Shown: positions 17,341 through 26,114, counted from the first letter of the stretch. The stretch is DNA of 50,608 bases from Pseudonocardia sp. (GCA_019244295.1 JAFASX010000128.1:1-50608); one strand, 5' to 3'. Numbers and translations: made by a program. Notes: generated by a model from the letters alone, not told the origin.

Positions 17341-19116
17341 TCACGCCAATGGAACCGACCAGGTGAGCACGGTACCCTTCGGTTCGCGGGCGCCGAGGGC
17401 GCAGGCTCCTCCGTGCCGCTGGGCGCGCTCTCGCAGGTTCGCCAACCCGCTGGAGCGAATCGTGCCGCCGGAGATCCCTACTCCGTCGTCGGCCACCGTC
17501 ACGGTCAGTTTCCCGGCACCCGCCAGGACGTCGATCTCGGCGCTGCGCGCTCCCGCGTGACGGGCGACATTGCTCAACGCCTCCCGCACGACGGCCACCA
17601 GGTCAGCGACCAACGCCACGTCCAACGTGTCCTCCAGCACACCGCGGAACCGCAGGCTCGGGTTGAAACCCAGCGCCGGCGTCAGCTCGGAGACCGTGTG
17701 CAGCAGTCGGGCACGCACCCCGACCGGTTCGGCGTCGACGGGCTCGTGCAGCTGGAAAATCGTGGTGCGAATCTGGTTGATGGTTTCGTCCAGGTTGCGG
17801 ATCGTCTCGCCCACCAGGTTGGCCGCTCGCCCCGGCCCGAGCCGGCTGAGGACGCTCTGCAACGACAGACCGGCCGCGAACAGCCGTTGAATGACTTGGT
17901 CATGCAGGTCCGCGGCGATCCGGTCCCGTTCGTCGAGCATCGCGGCGCGCTGCTGCTCCGCGCGCGCCTCCGCCAGCTCCAACGCGATGGCGGCCTGGTT
18001 GGCGAAGCTGCTGGCCATGTCCAGGTCGTCGCTGTGGAACACGGCTCGCTCCGCTCGACGAAGCATGGACAAGACACCCCATACTCGAGCCGCGCCGAGC
18101 AGGGGGATGACCAGGGCGGGACCGACATCCAGCTGCCCCGAGGCCGCGGATACCAGTCCAGGGTGGTCGGCGGGGCCAGCGGCCCGTAGCGGGGTCTTGG
18201 GCAGGAACACCTGTCCGGACAGCGAGCCGGCCATCGGCACGACCCGGCCCTCAACCCGCTCCGCCAGCTCACCGACCGCGACTGTGATCGACAGGGTCTT
18301 CTCATCGTCAGACGGCAGCATCACGGTGACCAGGTCCGCGTCGGATATCTGGCGCGCGTGCTGGGCGATCAGTCGCAGGGACGCGCCACCGTCGCCGACC
18401 TCGTTGGACAGCAACCGCTGGCTGATCTCCGCCGAGGCCTGCAGCCATTGCTGCCGCGTGCGGGCCGCCTGGTAGAGATGGGCATTTTCGATGGCGATCG
18501 CCGCGGAGAAAGCCAACGCCGTGATCAGTTCCTCATCCTCTCGAGTGAAGCCTCCGCGTGTGCTCTCGGCCAGATAGAGGTTGCCGAACACCGCGTCACG
18601 GATGCGGATCGGCACGCCAAGAAAACCACGCATCAGCGGGTGCCCCGCTGGGAATCCCGACGACCTCGGATCGTCGGAGATCACGTCCAGCCGGATCGGG
18701 GCGGGCTCCTCGATCAGGGCTCCCAGCAGTCCTTTGCCCTGGGGCAGGTCACCGATCCGGGCGACGGTCTCCGGGTCCATGCCGACGTGGACGAACTCGG
18801 TGAGGTGTCCGTCCCCGCCGATCACACCCAGTGCCGCGTACCGACTACCGACCAGGTCCCGCGCCGCCTCGGCGATGCTGGTCAGCACCACCGGCAGCTC
18901 CAGGTCTCTGGCAATCGTCTGGTTGGCCCGCAGCAGGCCGCGCAGCCGCCCCTGGGTCGCGATGACCTCCTGGGCCCGCTCGATGAGCTGCCCCAGCAGC
19001 TGATCGAGCTCCAGACGTGGCCCGTCGGGAAAGGTCAACGCTTGACGGTCGGCCGACGGGCGTCCGCGTTCGGTACCACTGGACCGGCCTTGCCTTGCAT
19101 CAGCGACTGAGGCCAT
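17341..19116 (-). CDS. Two-GAF sensor histidine kinase, DosS/DevS-like
   Basis: 591-aa soluble sensor kinase. GAF-A (about 75-215) contains GFPAGHPLMRGFLGVP, whose His159 aligns from memory with the heme-ligating His149 of mycobacterial DosS, suggesting O2/NO/CO or redox sensing. GAF-B spans about 225-385. The HisKA_3 phosphoacceptor is His405 in DERDRIAADLHDQVIQRLF, and the HATPase domain has REALSNVARHAG (511-522) and DDGVGI (543-548). The ATG at 19116 is preferred, with GGAGG six bases upstream. A perfect palindrome TGAGTCGACTCA lies at 19205-19216. No response regulator is in the window, but PPOX, CBS-BON and Usp genes typical of the DosR regulon follow. Confidence 0.87.
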   Translation of the reverse strand: MASVADARQGRSSGTERGRPSADRQALTFPDGPRLELDQLLGQLIERAQEVIATQGRLRGLLRANQTIARDLELPVVLTSIAEAARDLVGSRYAALGVIGGDGHLTEFVHVGMDPETVARIGDLPQGKGLLGALIEEPAPIRLDVISDDPRSSGFPAGHPLMRGFLGVPIRIRDAVFGNLYLAESTRGGFTREDEELITALAFSAAIAIENAHLYQAARTRQQWLQASAEISQRLLSNEVGDGGASLRLIAQHARQISDADLVTVMLPSDDEKTLSITVAVGELAERVEGRVVPMAGSLSGQVFLPKTPLRAAGPADHPGLVSAASGQLDVGPALVIPLLGAARVWGVLSMLRRAERAVFHSDDLDMASSFANQAAIALELAEARAEQQRAAMLDERDRIAADLHDQVIQRLFAAGLSLQSVLSRLGPGRAANLVGETIRNLDETINQIRTTIFQLHEPVDAEPVGVRARLLHTVSELTPALGFNPSLRFRGVLEDTLDVALVADLVAVVREALSNVARHAGARSAEIDVLAGAGKLTVTVADDGVGISGGTIRSSGLANLRERAQRHGGACALGAREPKGTVLTWSVPLA

Positions 19117-19250
19117 GTACGCCCTCCGATGCTTGCTCTCCAGATCAAGAGCAAGCACGCTGTTCGCGTGGATCAACTCACCCTCAGTGTCATCCCACAC
19201 CCGATGAGTCGACTCAGCCTAGCCAGACACGCCCTTCGAGTCATGACCGA

Positions 19251-19530
19251 TCAGTACAGCGGGCCGAAGGTCGGGTAGCCCCCGTCCTGATCGATCTGGC
19301 AGCTCAACTGGTCGGTCACAGCGACGACGCCCTCCAGACGCTCGGTGAACTCGACCAGCAACCGAGTGTCAGCACGGGTGTCGAGCTCGCCGGTCAGGGT
19401 GACCACGCCGCACCCAGACCAGCTCGTGGGTCATGACCTCGGAGACCAGGGTGCGGCGTAGACGCGGACGGGATGCTCCCGCCTCCGGGGCTGACTCGTC
19501 GGGCACGGTCGGGCTCTTCGTGTCACTCAC
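19251..19530 (-). pseudogene. CBS-BON protein relic with internal deletion
   Basis: From a GTG at 19530 the frame reads MSDTKSPTVPDESAPEAGAS and then RTLVSEVMTHELVW, the start of a CBS domain. It then changes frame near 19410 directly into GVVTLTGELDTRADTRLLVE and LEGVVAVTDQLSC, a BON domain, ending at 19251. Both CBS motifs between them are gone. An intact CBS-BON gene lies 1.1 kb away at 20617, so this looks like a decayed paralogue that lost about 120 codons. Confidence 0.75.
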
Positions 19531-19548
19531 ATTCCGTTCGATCGTGTG

Positions 19549-19983
19549 CTAGATCGGGCTGCCGCAGAGGCTGTCGCTGACGAAGCCGGCCGGGGCCAGA
19601 CGCCGGCCGTGCAGGATGCGCAGGGGGATGGCGATGGTGTGCCCGCTGCTGCCGGGCACCCACGACTCGCCTATCGTGCGGGCCAGCGCCGCGAGCCTCA
19701 TGGGTGCGGTGATCTCGTAGGCCTCACCGGCGCCGACCACGCTCCACCCACTGTGGGTGTGGGAGTCGATGCTGTCGACCTCGAAGCCCAGCACGTGCCG
19801 GCCCGCCGCAGCGAGCACCTTGGGCCTCGACGCGGTGGCAAAAACGATCTCCTCGCCGTCGAGCAGGTAGTTGACCGGATGGGCGGTGGGTACCCCGTCC
19901 TCGACCAGGACTACGCGACCGACCGTCCGTTCGGCCAACAACCGCAGGCACTGGTGCCGGCCCAACACGGTGAATTCGATCAT
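19549..19983 (-). CDS. Pyridoxamine 5'-phosphate oxidase-fold protein
   Basis: 144-aa split-barrel protein of the short PPOX/flavin-reductase-like family found in DosR-type regulons. Typical segments are GRVVLVEDGVPTAHPVNYLLDG, FATASRPKVLAAA and SGWSVVGAGEAYEIT. Such proteins bind FMN or F420; the actual cofactor and substrate are not evident. The ATG at 19983 has GAGAGGA upstream; longer frames running to 20400 carry no family resemblance. Confidence 0.8.
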   Translation of the reverse strand: MIEFTVLGRHQCLRLLAERTVGRVVLVEDGVPTAHPVNYLLDGEEIVFATASRPKVLAAAGRHVLGFEVDSIDSHTHSGWSVVGAGEAYEITAPMRLAALARTIGESWVPGSSGHTIAIPLRILHGRRLAPAGFVSDSLCGSPI

Positions 19984-20180
19984 AACTGTCCTCTCAGATT
20001 TCCATCGGATTGCATCGGCCGGCCCGTTCTCTGGTTGGTCGCCCGGCGCGGCAGCCGTCCCCGGGCGGCGGGGCGAGGCTTCTGACCCGGGCTGCATGTC
20101 GAGCGCTCCTCTCCGATCCGTGCTGGTACCCAGGTTGGCCGTCGCGGATCGGTGGTGGCTAGGCACGAACCTCCCCTGGT

Positions 20181-20200
20181 ACGGGGACGAAAGACCCTCG
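20181..20200. promoter_or_regulatory. DosR-box-like palindrome
   Basis: GGGAC-GAAA-GACCC (20184-20197) fits the mycobacterial DosR core GGGAC-N4-GTCCC at nine of ten core positions. It is about 200 bp upstream of the PPOX gene on the minus strand. Outer positions match poorly. Confidence 0.35.
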
Positions 20201-20488
20201 ATCCGAAGAGCAAGGAGCGCACACTCACCCGCCTCGTCACTCGGCAGGTCGTGGAGCGCCACCACGACGCGCCCATTCGCCGGCCTGTCTCTCCGATCGA
20301 GGAAGACCACATGAGCGCTGACCCGGTCCAGCCAATCGAGGACGTTCGCGGCGGGCCACGGCCCCGCGGGGCAGGGCATTGAATGAACCGTGAACCGCAT
20401 CCCCAGGCGTTGCGACCGCGTACGCCATTCCTGCGAGATTTAAGCGGCCACCACCCGCGCGGGGCGTACCGCGTCACGTATCCGAGGT

Positions 20489-20508
20489 GACGGGACCTAG
20501 GTCACTAT
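20489..20508. promoter_or_regulatory. DosR-box-like palindrome upstream of CBS-BON gene
   Basis: GGGAC-CTAG-GTCAC (20492-20505) fits GGGAC-N4-GTCCC at nine of ten core positions, contains the perfect palindrome GACCTAGGTC, and is nested in GTGAC...GTCAC. It is 109 bp upstream of the CBS-BON start. Confidence 0.45.
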
Positions 20509-20616
20509 CGGCTACAGGCCCCGGGCCCTGTTGACGATCGGGGACGTCGAAGCATGCTGAGACGAGTCGCACGAAGAGCGCGGCGGTGAGACTTCGACGT
20601 GAGATGAGGCTGCCTG

Positions 20617-21237
20617 ATGCGTCTTGACCAGGTGATGAGCAGACCGGCCGTCACGGTGCTGCCGACCGACACCATCAAAGGGGCCGCACAGATCATGGCA
20701 GCCGGCGGATTCACGCTGCTGCCGGTTGTCGGCCCGGACGGGGCACTCGCCGGCGTGGTGAACGAGGGCGACCTGGTCGACCACCGGTTTCCGCGCGACG
20801 CGCGGGAATTCGGGGACCCGCGGGAGCCCGAGCAGCCCGCGCCGCCGGCCCGGAGCTCGGTCGCGGATGTGATGGTGACCGAGGTCCTGTATGCCACGCC
20901 GGACGAGGACGTGCCGGCGCTCATCGACCGGATGCGACGGGCACGAGTCCGCGCGGTGCCGGTGTGTGACGGAAACCAGGTGATCGGAGTGGTGACCTAC
21001 CGGGATCTGGTGCGGATCCTTGCGCGCTCGGACGAGCTCATCGCTGCTGACGTGCGCCGCAGACTCGGCCTCTACACCGCGACCGGCCGCTTCGAGGTAC
21101 GGGTCAGCGCGGGTGAGGTCGAGCTGATCGATGTCATGGATCGGCCCGCGGAGTGGTACACGGTGCGCCGGCTTGCCGAACAGGTGCTCGGTGTCCTACG
21201 TGCGCGGGTGGTGCGCCCGATATCGCAATCCCAGTGA
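20617..21237 (+). CDS. CBS-pair plus BON domain protein, Hrp1-like
   Basis: 206-aa cytoplasmic protein: CBS1 (about 1-58: MRLDQVMSRPAVTVLPTDTI, LLPVVGPDGALAGVV), CBS2 (about 85-140: DVMVTEVLYATPDEDVP, VIGVVTYRDLVRIL) and a C-terminal BON-like domain (about 145-200). CBS pairs usually bind adenosyl ligands. Mycobacterial Hrp1 (Rv2626c), a strong DosR target, shares the CBS part. The ATG at 20617 follows GATGAGG. A DosR-box-like palindrome lies upstream, and the gene is the intact counterpart of the relic at 19251-19530. Confidence 0.85.
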   Translation: MRLDQVMSRPAVTVLPTDTIKGAAQIMAAGGFTLLPVVGPDGALAGVVNEGDLVDHRFPRDAREFGDPREPEQPAPPARSSVADVMVTEVLYATPDEDVPALIDRMRRARVRAVPVCDGNQVIGVVTYRDLVRILARSDELIAADVRRRLGLYTATGRFEVRVSAGEVELIDVMDRPAEWYTVRRLAEQVLGVLRARVVRPISQSQ

Positions 21238-21299
21238 TCACCACAGCGGACTCGGTCGCGGTGAGTCGATCTCGGTGACCGCTTTCCCGTGGGGTGTTC

Positions 21300-21640
21300 A
21301 CCGTTCACGGGATCACTGGCCTGCCTGCTGGCCACCGAAGGCGACCTGGGCCGGCCTCGCGAAGAAGTGGTCCGGCTGGCCGAGCAACTAGCCGGCGCCG
21401 ACACCGGGCTACCGCCCACTCGGCTCGGCCCGGTGGCCATCAAGACCGCCCGCGCCCAGCTCGACCTGGGCGACCGCGACGACGCGGAAACCTCACTGAT
21501 CCAGGCACTGATCCAGGCGGAAATCTCGAACCCCAGATGGCGGAGATCCACCCGATGAGCCGCGAAGTGCTGCGCGTATTGATCTCACTGCATCGGCGCA
21601 GCAACCCCCGCCATCCTGCGACTCGGCCCAGCGACGCTCA
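21300..21640 (+). pseudogene. TPR-type regulator C-terminal relic
   Basis: One frame reads LLATEGDLGRPREEVVRLAE, then LGPVAIKTARAQLDLGDRDD and AETSLIQALIQAE, a tetratricopeptide-like pattern. A shifted frame continues MAEIHPMSREVLRVLISLHR. This resembles the C-terminal end of Pseudonocardiaceae-type XRE/TPR regulators. The DNA-binding N-terminus is missing and at least one frameshift is present. Confidence 0.5.
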
Positions 21641-22555
21641 TGTGTCGCGTGCCGGACGCGCGACGATCAGCGGGCACGAGACGTTGTGAATCAGATTCTG
21701 GCTGACCGATCCGAGCAGCAACCCGACAAAACCGCCCCGGCCCCGGCTACCCACCACGAGCAACTGAGCTGTGGTCGCGGTCGCGTGGGACAACAAGCTG
21801 TGGGCGGGTTTGTCTCTGCTGATCACCCGACGAACCTTTACGTCGGGGTACCTTTCCTGCCATCCCGCCAAGCGCTCAGCCAGCATTTCCTCTTCACGAG
21901 ACTCGATAGCATGCCAATCGATGACATACTGGCTTGCATAAAAGTATTCAATGTCCGACGCAAAATCGATCCAACAGTGCACCGCAATCAATTCCGCGGC
22001 ACGGGTCGACGCCTCGTCGAACGCGATCGCCACAGCCGCCTCACTCACTGGCGACCCGTCGACCCCCACGACTACCGGCCCATCCGAAAGGATATCCAAG
22101 CCGGGCTCCCGACTCCGGATGACCGCGACCGGGCTGCTCCCGTGGGCCGCCAGGCTCACCGCAAGGGAATTCGATATCAGTCGGTGCCGGGGCTCCTCCT
22201 GAGCGGAGCCGAGAACCACCAACGCAGCTTCTTTCGACTCGGTGATCAACGCTGACACCGGATGCTCCGGACGGACCTTCACGTCTACTTCCAGAGCGGG
22301 GTGGCGAGTTACTACCTCGGCGCGCGTCTGCTCCAGCTGTTCCCGTGCCTTTGTCTCGAGCTCCGCGAACAGCTCCGCTGAGTGCGGGGCGTACCTCCCA
22401 GCAAAAGTAAAAGAGGGAACGCTCACAGCGGTCACAAGCCGCAATCGGACGTTCCGACACGACGCCTCCTTGGACGCCCACACGGCGGCACGCCGCGCGG
22501 ACCAGGAACCGTCGATGCCTACCACAACCGGACGCCCGTCCCACAGTCCACTCAT
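21638..22555 (-). CDS. Tandem universal stress protein
   Basis: 305-aa protein of two Usp domains. Domain 2 keeps the ATP-binding signature G-2X-G-9X-G(S) as VVGSRGRGGFVGLLLGSVS. Domain 1 starts well (VVVGIDGSWSARRAAVWA) but its corresponding loop (VVLGSAQEEPRHRL) lacks the second Gly, so it may not bind ATP. The ATG at 22555 follows GAGGGAG. Tandem Usp proteins are classic members of the mycobacterial DosR regulon, which suits the neighbouring kinase, PPOX and CBS-BON genes. A weak GGGAC-CTCG-GACGG sequence lies about 150 bp upstream. Confidence 0.88.
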   Translation of the reverse strand: MSGLWDGRPVVVGIDGSWSARRAAVWASKEASCRNVRLRLVTAVSVPSFTFAGRYAPHSAELFAELETKAREQLEQTRAEVVTRHPALEVDVKVRPEHPVSALITESKEAALVVLGSAQEEPRHRLISNSLAVSLAAHGSSPVAVIRSREPGLDILSDGPVVVGVDGSPVSEAAVAIAFDEASTRAAELIAVHCWIDFASDIEYFYASQYVIDWHAIESREEEMLAERLAGWQERYPDVKVRRVISRDKPAHSLLSHATATTAQLLVVGSRGRGGFVGLLLGSVSQNLIHNVSCPLIVARPARDT

Positions 22556-22814
22556 CGGGCACTCCCTCGCACCAGTCCGGGTGGCTTGCCGCCCAGACAT
22601 TCGTCCCGTCGTAACGTTCTCACTCACGGCTCCCGCGGATTCGGTGCCAATACTGGACCCTATCTGCGACTCACGCCACGGCCTCGGGCCATTGGTCCTT
22701 GGACGCGGGGACCTCGGACGGCCGCTGCCCGGTACCAGACCCTGTGTGTCGGCTCCGCCCGGAGGCGAAGTTGTCACCGAATTCCGTGTCCTGTGGTCGG
22801 CTTCGCGGTCGTCA

Positions 22815-22980
22815 CGGCAGGCCGCCGGGGGTACCTCCAGCGTGATAGACAGAATGTCCTTGCCGGCAAAGGTGTCGGTGCCGGTCCATCGGAATCCGTG
22901 AAGGCGCCGTCGGCGTCGGCGAAGAATGGGTCGCCGCGCATACCGAAAAAGAGCCGGACCGGGCCCGGCCTGAACCGGCT
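22815..22980 (-). pseudogene. DUF4331 protein fragment
   Basis: Two minus-strand frames give the pieces VRLFFGMRGDPFFADADGAF and then DTFAGKDILSITLEVPP, which match the order of conserved segments in DUF4331 (FAG-RDDPFF... and F-GKNVL-I-LEVP). They are separated by a frameshift, and the large flanking parts of the family (normally well over 300 residues) are absent. A small relic beside the Usp gene. Confidence 0.65.
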
Positions 22981-23117
22981 GGGCGGCGCTGTCACAGCCG
23001 ACCGGAATGTCCTGGATGAGCTCGCCACCGCGCCGACTGATCGACCCGGGAGACATCCAGGCCGAGGCGGGGCAAAGCACACGCCGACACTCCATGATGT
23101 GTCGTACCCTCTTTCTC

Positions 23118-23332
23118 ATGACCGAGCGGGTCGAGTTCGACGTGGACGCGACGACAGCGGCGTACCTTCATCGGTGCGCGTTCAACTGAAGGTCAGCGTC
23201 GGCGCCGCCGCCGCGCGCCAGTTACGCAAATTGGCGTTGGCTGATGCCGTTCGGGCACTGGCCGCGTGGGACCGTGACAGGGCTTATGCCCAGGCACAGA
23301 CCGAAGAGCGGGAGAGCGCCGCGGCAAGCTAA
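23118..23332 (+). pseudogene. VapB-like antitoxin gene, frameshifted
   Basis: An ATG at 23118 begins MTERVEFDVDATTAAYLHR, the typical start of a family of actinobacterial antitoxin-like proteins (MTERV-F-L-EETAAYLRR), and stops at 23189. The remaining C-terminal part (ALADAVRALAAWDRDRAYAQ, then EERESAAAS) continues in another frame to 23332. Only one indel around 23175-23185 is needed. No toxin gene follows. Confidence 0.6.
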
Positions 23333-23512
23333 CCCTGTTGCTTGCCTGCTTGCCGTCAAGGGTGTTAATGAGGCCTGTCAGCGGCACGGCAAACCCTCAA
23401 CGCCGAGGGAGCGGGGGCTTCTGACAACCTTCGCTGGTGCGTCGTGGAGAAATTGGGCGGTACCGACCCGTGCTGGAGTCAACTACCGTCGAACCACCAC
23501 CAAGGAACACCC

Positions 23513-24278
23513 ATGATCACAACCAATCCCTGGTTGAGTATTTCCACGCTCAACTGGTTCCCCGAGGATCATCCACTGTTCCAGGGCAATCTGCCAATGA
23601 CGATCGCGGGGGGATGCCAAGCTGGCGATTGATCTCCTAATCGACAAGGTGGAGGCGCCATCCGGACGAGTGGCGCCGAAGCCGCTGTCGTGGCCACACC
23701 AGTTGCCGGCTAGCCCTAGCAGCCCTTTGACGCCGGCCGAGGCGTACGCAGCGCTGAGTGATGTGCGCCCGCCCGACGCGGCGATCGTCAACGAATCCAC
23801 CTCAACCATGGCCGTGCACGCCGAGTGGCTGCCGACCGTGCGGTCCGGTTCGTTCTTCACGACGGCAAGCGGTGGTATCGGTTGGGGCGTGCCCGGCGCT
23901 GTTGGAGTGGCACTGGGCGACCGGGCCGAGGGAGTTCAGCGGACAGTTATAGCCACCATCGGCGATGGTTCGTTCCAGTATTCCCTCCAGGCGATTTGGA
24001 CGGCGGCTCAGCACAAGCTGCCCATCGTGTTCGTAGTCTTCCGGAACGGCGAATACTCCATTCTCAAGTCGTTCGCGGAACTGGAGGAGGCACCAGGCGT
24101 ACCAGGCCTTGATCTATCAGGGCTGGATATCGCGTCGGTTGCGAAGGGATTCGGGTGCCGCGCAGCGCATGCCGACACAGCTGAAGATATCCGAACTCAG
24201 TTCAAGCTCGCGACTGAGGCTGACGGCCCGACCGTGAACGTGGTGAAGACCCAGCCGCAATACGCGAAGCTGGGCTGA
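23513..24278 (+). pseudogene. Benzoylformate decarboxylase-like ThDP enzyme relic
   Basis: The fragment at 23513-23605 reads LNWFPEDHPLFQGNLPMTIA, a middle-domain piece. At a G6 run (23608-23613) the reading jumps to GDAKLAIDLLIDKV, which in homologues lies about 80 residues further on. From there the frame is intact through the pyrimidine-pyrophosphate domain: NESTSTMAVH, GSFFTTASGGIGWGVPGAVG, and the ThDP/Mg motif GDGS ... RNGEY (about 23965-24055). The N-terminal half of the roughly 530-aa enzyme is missing. Benzoylformate decarboxylase makes benzaldehyde in mandelate-type aromatic degradation. Not functional as it stands. Confidence 0.8.
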
Positions 24279-24403
24279 CCGTTCTCCTCATTCAAGATAC
24301 GCCTGGTCCGGCGTGCCCAATGACGCAGACATGCCGGGCTAGGCAGTGAGTGTCAGTGTTAAATGAGTACCGGTACCACACCGCTCCACGCGGCAGGATC
24401 CGC

Positions 24404-25596
24404 TCAGCTGTGATGCGGCAGTTCTGACCATGCCCTCACAGCGGTGACGAGCTCCGCCAGCTGCGTTGGGGCGCTGAGTGAATGGCCCGTGGTCTCCTCT
24501 ATTCGGCGCAATCGGTAACGCACTGTGTTGGGGTGACAGAACAGCGCCGCACCAGCGGCGTTAGCTGATCCATTGACGTCCAACCAAGTCAGCAGGGTGC
24601 CGATAAGCAGGTCGCGGTCCTCTTCGCGCAACTCGAGCAACGATCCCAGCACCGAGCGAGCGGCCTCGATAGCGGCATCGGGCGCGGAGGCGACCAACAT
24701 GGACAGCGGGCTGTCGCGGAACTGCTCGACTCCGGTACCTGGTTGCTGGTGTTCCAGGGCCAGTCTGGCCAGTTGAAGCCCGCGCGTGGCCTGACGCAAT
24801 TGAGTGAACACCGGGCTCACTCCGATCCGCGCGAGGGCGTGGCGAGTCAACGTGTCCAGCACGCTTGATACCTGAGGCGGGCGTCGCAGGGAGAGTACCC
24901 CGGCCGATTGCTCCGGCTGGAGGCGCCAGATTGAGCTGACGTCGAGTGCGGCCAGGGCCGGCTCCACCCTCGGTAGCGGGTCATGGCCCAGCTCGACCGC
25001 TCGGCGGCGACAACCAGGAAATGGCCCTCCAACGGAAGTCGCAATGCCTGCGCGACCTCCCAGAGCGCACCCTTGCTCGTTGATCCGGCCAGCACGGCCT
25101 CCACCAGCACGCTGTGCTCGCACTCAGTAGTGCATAGGATCTCGCGGTACTCGTCGCGGTAGCCGCTGACCGAGGCATCGGCGTAGGCACTGTGTAGCTG
25201 GAACATCTCACCGGCGAGCTCGACCAGCGCCGCATCAGTGACCTCGGGCAGGGTCCGCGCCACGTCGACGAATGCTACCCAGAGCTCGGCGAAACCCAAC
25301 CGGTAGGCGGCGAGCATTTCCACCAGCGGCGCGCCTTGGGTGGCGCGGGCGTGTCCGGTGGCCATAGGCGCCGCCACGTCACTGACATCACCACCAAGCA
25401 GACCAAGCAGGCCGCCGAGCACATACTCGACGTTGGCCGCCAAGAACGCGCGCAGTTCCGCGCCATCAACAACGTCCTCAGCGGCGTAGAACGGCACTTC
25501 TTCACGGACCCGAACGCTCATCCGGTCTAGCAAAGCGGGCAGCTGCTCCCGGATGACCTGCACGATCCGGCCGACGGAACCCGACAGCTGCGCCAT
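24404..25596 (-). pseudogene. PucR/CdaR-type regulator with central frameshift
   Basis: The N-terminal two-thirds (ATG 25596, MAQLSGSVGRIVQVIREQLP ... LRLPLEGHFLVVAAERS) is a regulatory domain of PucR-type factors. Near 24990-25005 the frame shifts and continues ELGHDPLPRVEPALAALDVS ... LLELREEDRDLLIGTLLTWL and the HTH_30 motif NAAGAALFCHPNTVRYRLRR, ending at 24404. A single indel separates the two halves, so the gene was recently intact or the indel is a sequencing error. Its proximity to the decarboxylase relic suggests it once regulated that pathway. Confidence 0.8.
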
Positions 25597-25635
25597 TCAC
25601 AGGATCGTAGAAGCCGTAGTTCCCAGCGCCCTATA

Positions 25636-25700
25636 AGGCCACACCAGCGCGGTCCGCGAGGTGGCCTTCAACCCTGACGGCCACCTGCTCGCCACCACGC
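25636..25700 (+). pseudogene. WD40-repeat fragment beside tRNA-Thr
   Basis: A single readable blade GHTSAVREVAFNPDGHLLAT is present with no start, no neighbouring blades and frame loss on both sides. The rest of 25597-25848 has nothing I recognise. WD40 proteins are normally several hundred residues, so this is a remnant. Confidence 0.6.
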
Positions 25701-25848
25701 CAGGGCGCGGATCGCCGCAGCGATGTGGCGGGCGACCGGCTTGTCGAGCTGCTTGATCTCCTCCCCGGCGCGGATCAGAGCTGGCTGTTGAGGCTTTGCG
25801 TCGCTGGCTGCGCGCAAAGATCCGAAAGCCCGTGACCTGCTGGAACGG

Positions 25849-25925
25849 TGGAGCCGCCTCGGGGAATCGAACCCCGGACCTACGCATTACGAGTGCGTCG
25901 CTCTGACCGACTGAGCTAAGGCGGC
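25849..25925 (-). tRNA. tRNA-Thr, anticodon CGT
   Basis: Full cloverleaf on the minus strand, 77 nt with encoded CCA. The acceptor stem is GCCGCCT / AGGCGGC, the D-arm contains AGCTCAGTCGGTCAGAGC, the anticodon loop is CTCGTAA (anticodon CGT, decoding ACG), and the T-arm is GGGGTTCGATTCCCC. It lies between gene relics and holB, the kind of 3' end often used as an integration site, although no integrase or attachment-site duplication was found. Confidence 0.97.
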
Positions 25926-26114
25926 GGATGATGCTGCCCTCTAGTTTAGCGACCGCCGTCAACGACGGACTCATCCGGTGTGACCTTCGCTCGGCCGGGC
26001 AAGTTCCCATGCAGCACCCGCATGCGACGCATCCCGCCCAGCAGACCACGAATCCGGGCAGCGAGACCGTGCCAGAAATAGACGAATCGCGGCCGCGCTC
26101 CAGGCGAGCGACGC

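Larger units (their letters stand above)
19984..20616. other. 633-bp regulatory/no-gene stretch between divergent genes
   Basis: Lies between the minus-strand PPOX gene and the plus-strand CBS-BON gene. Open frames exist in it but none resembles a known family or has a convincing start signal. The notable content is the pair of DosR-box-like palindromes at 20181-20200 and 20489-20508, listed separately. Confidence 0.5.

Noticed and set aside
22708..22721. Third DosR-box-like sequence GGGAC-CTCG-GACGG upstream of the Usp gene
   Set aside because: Only one half-site is good, so it is mentioned as weak support and not annotated.
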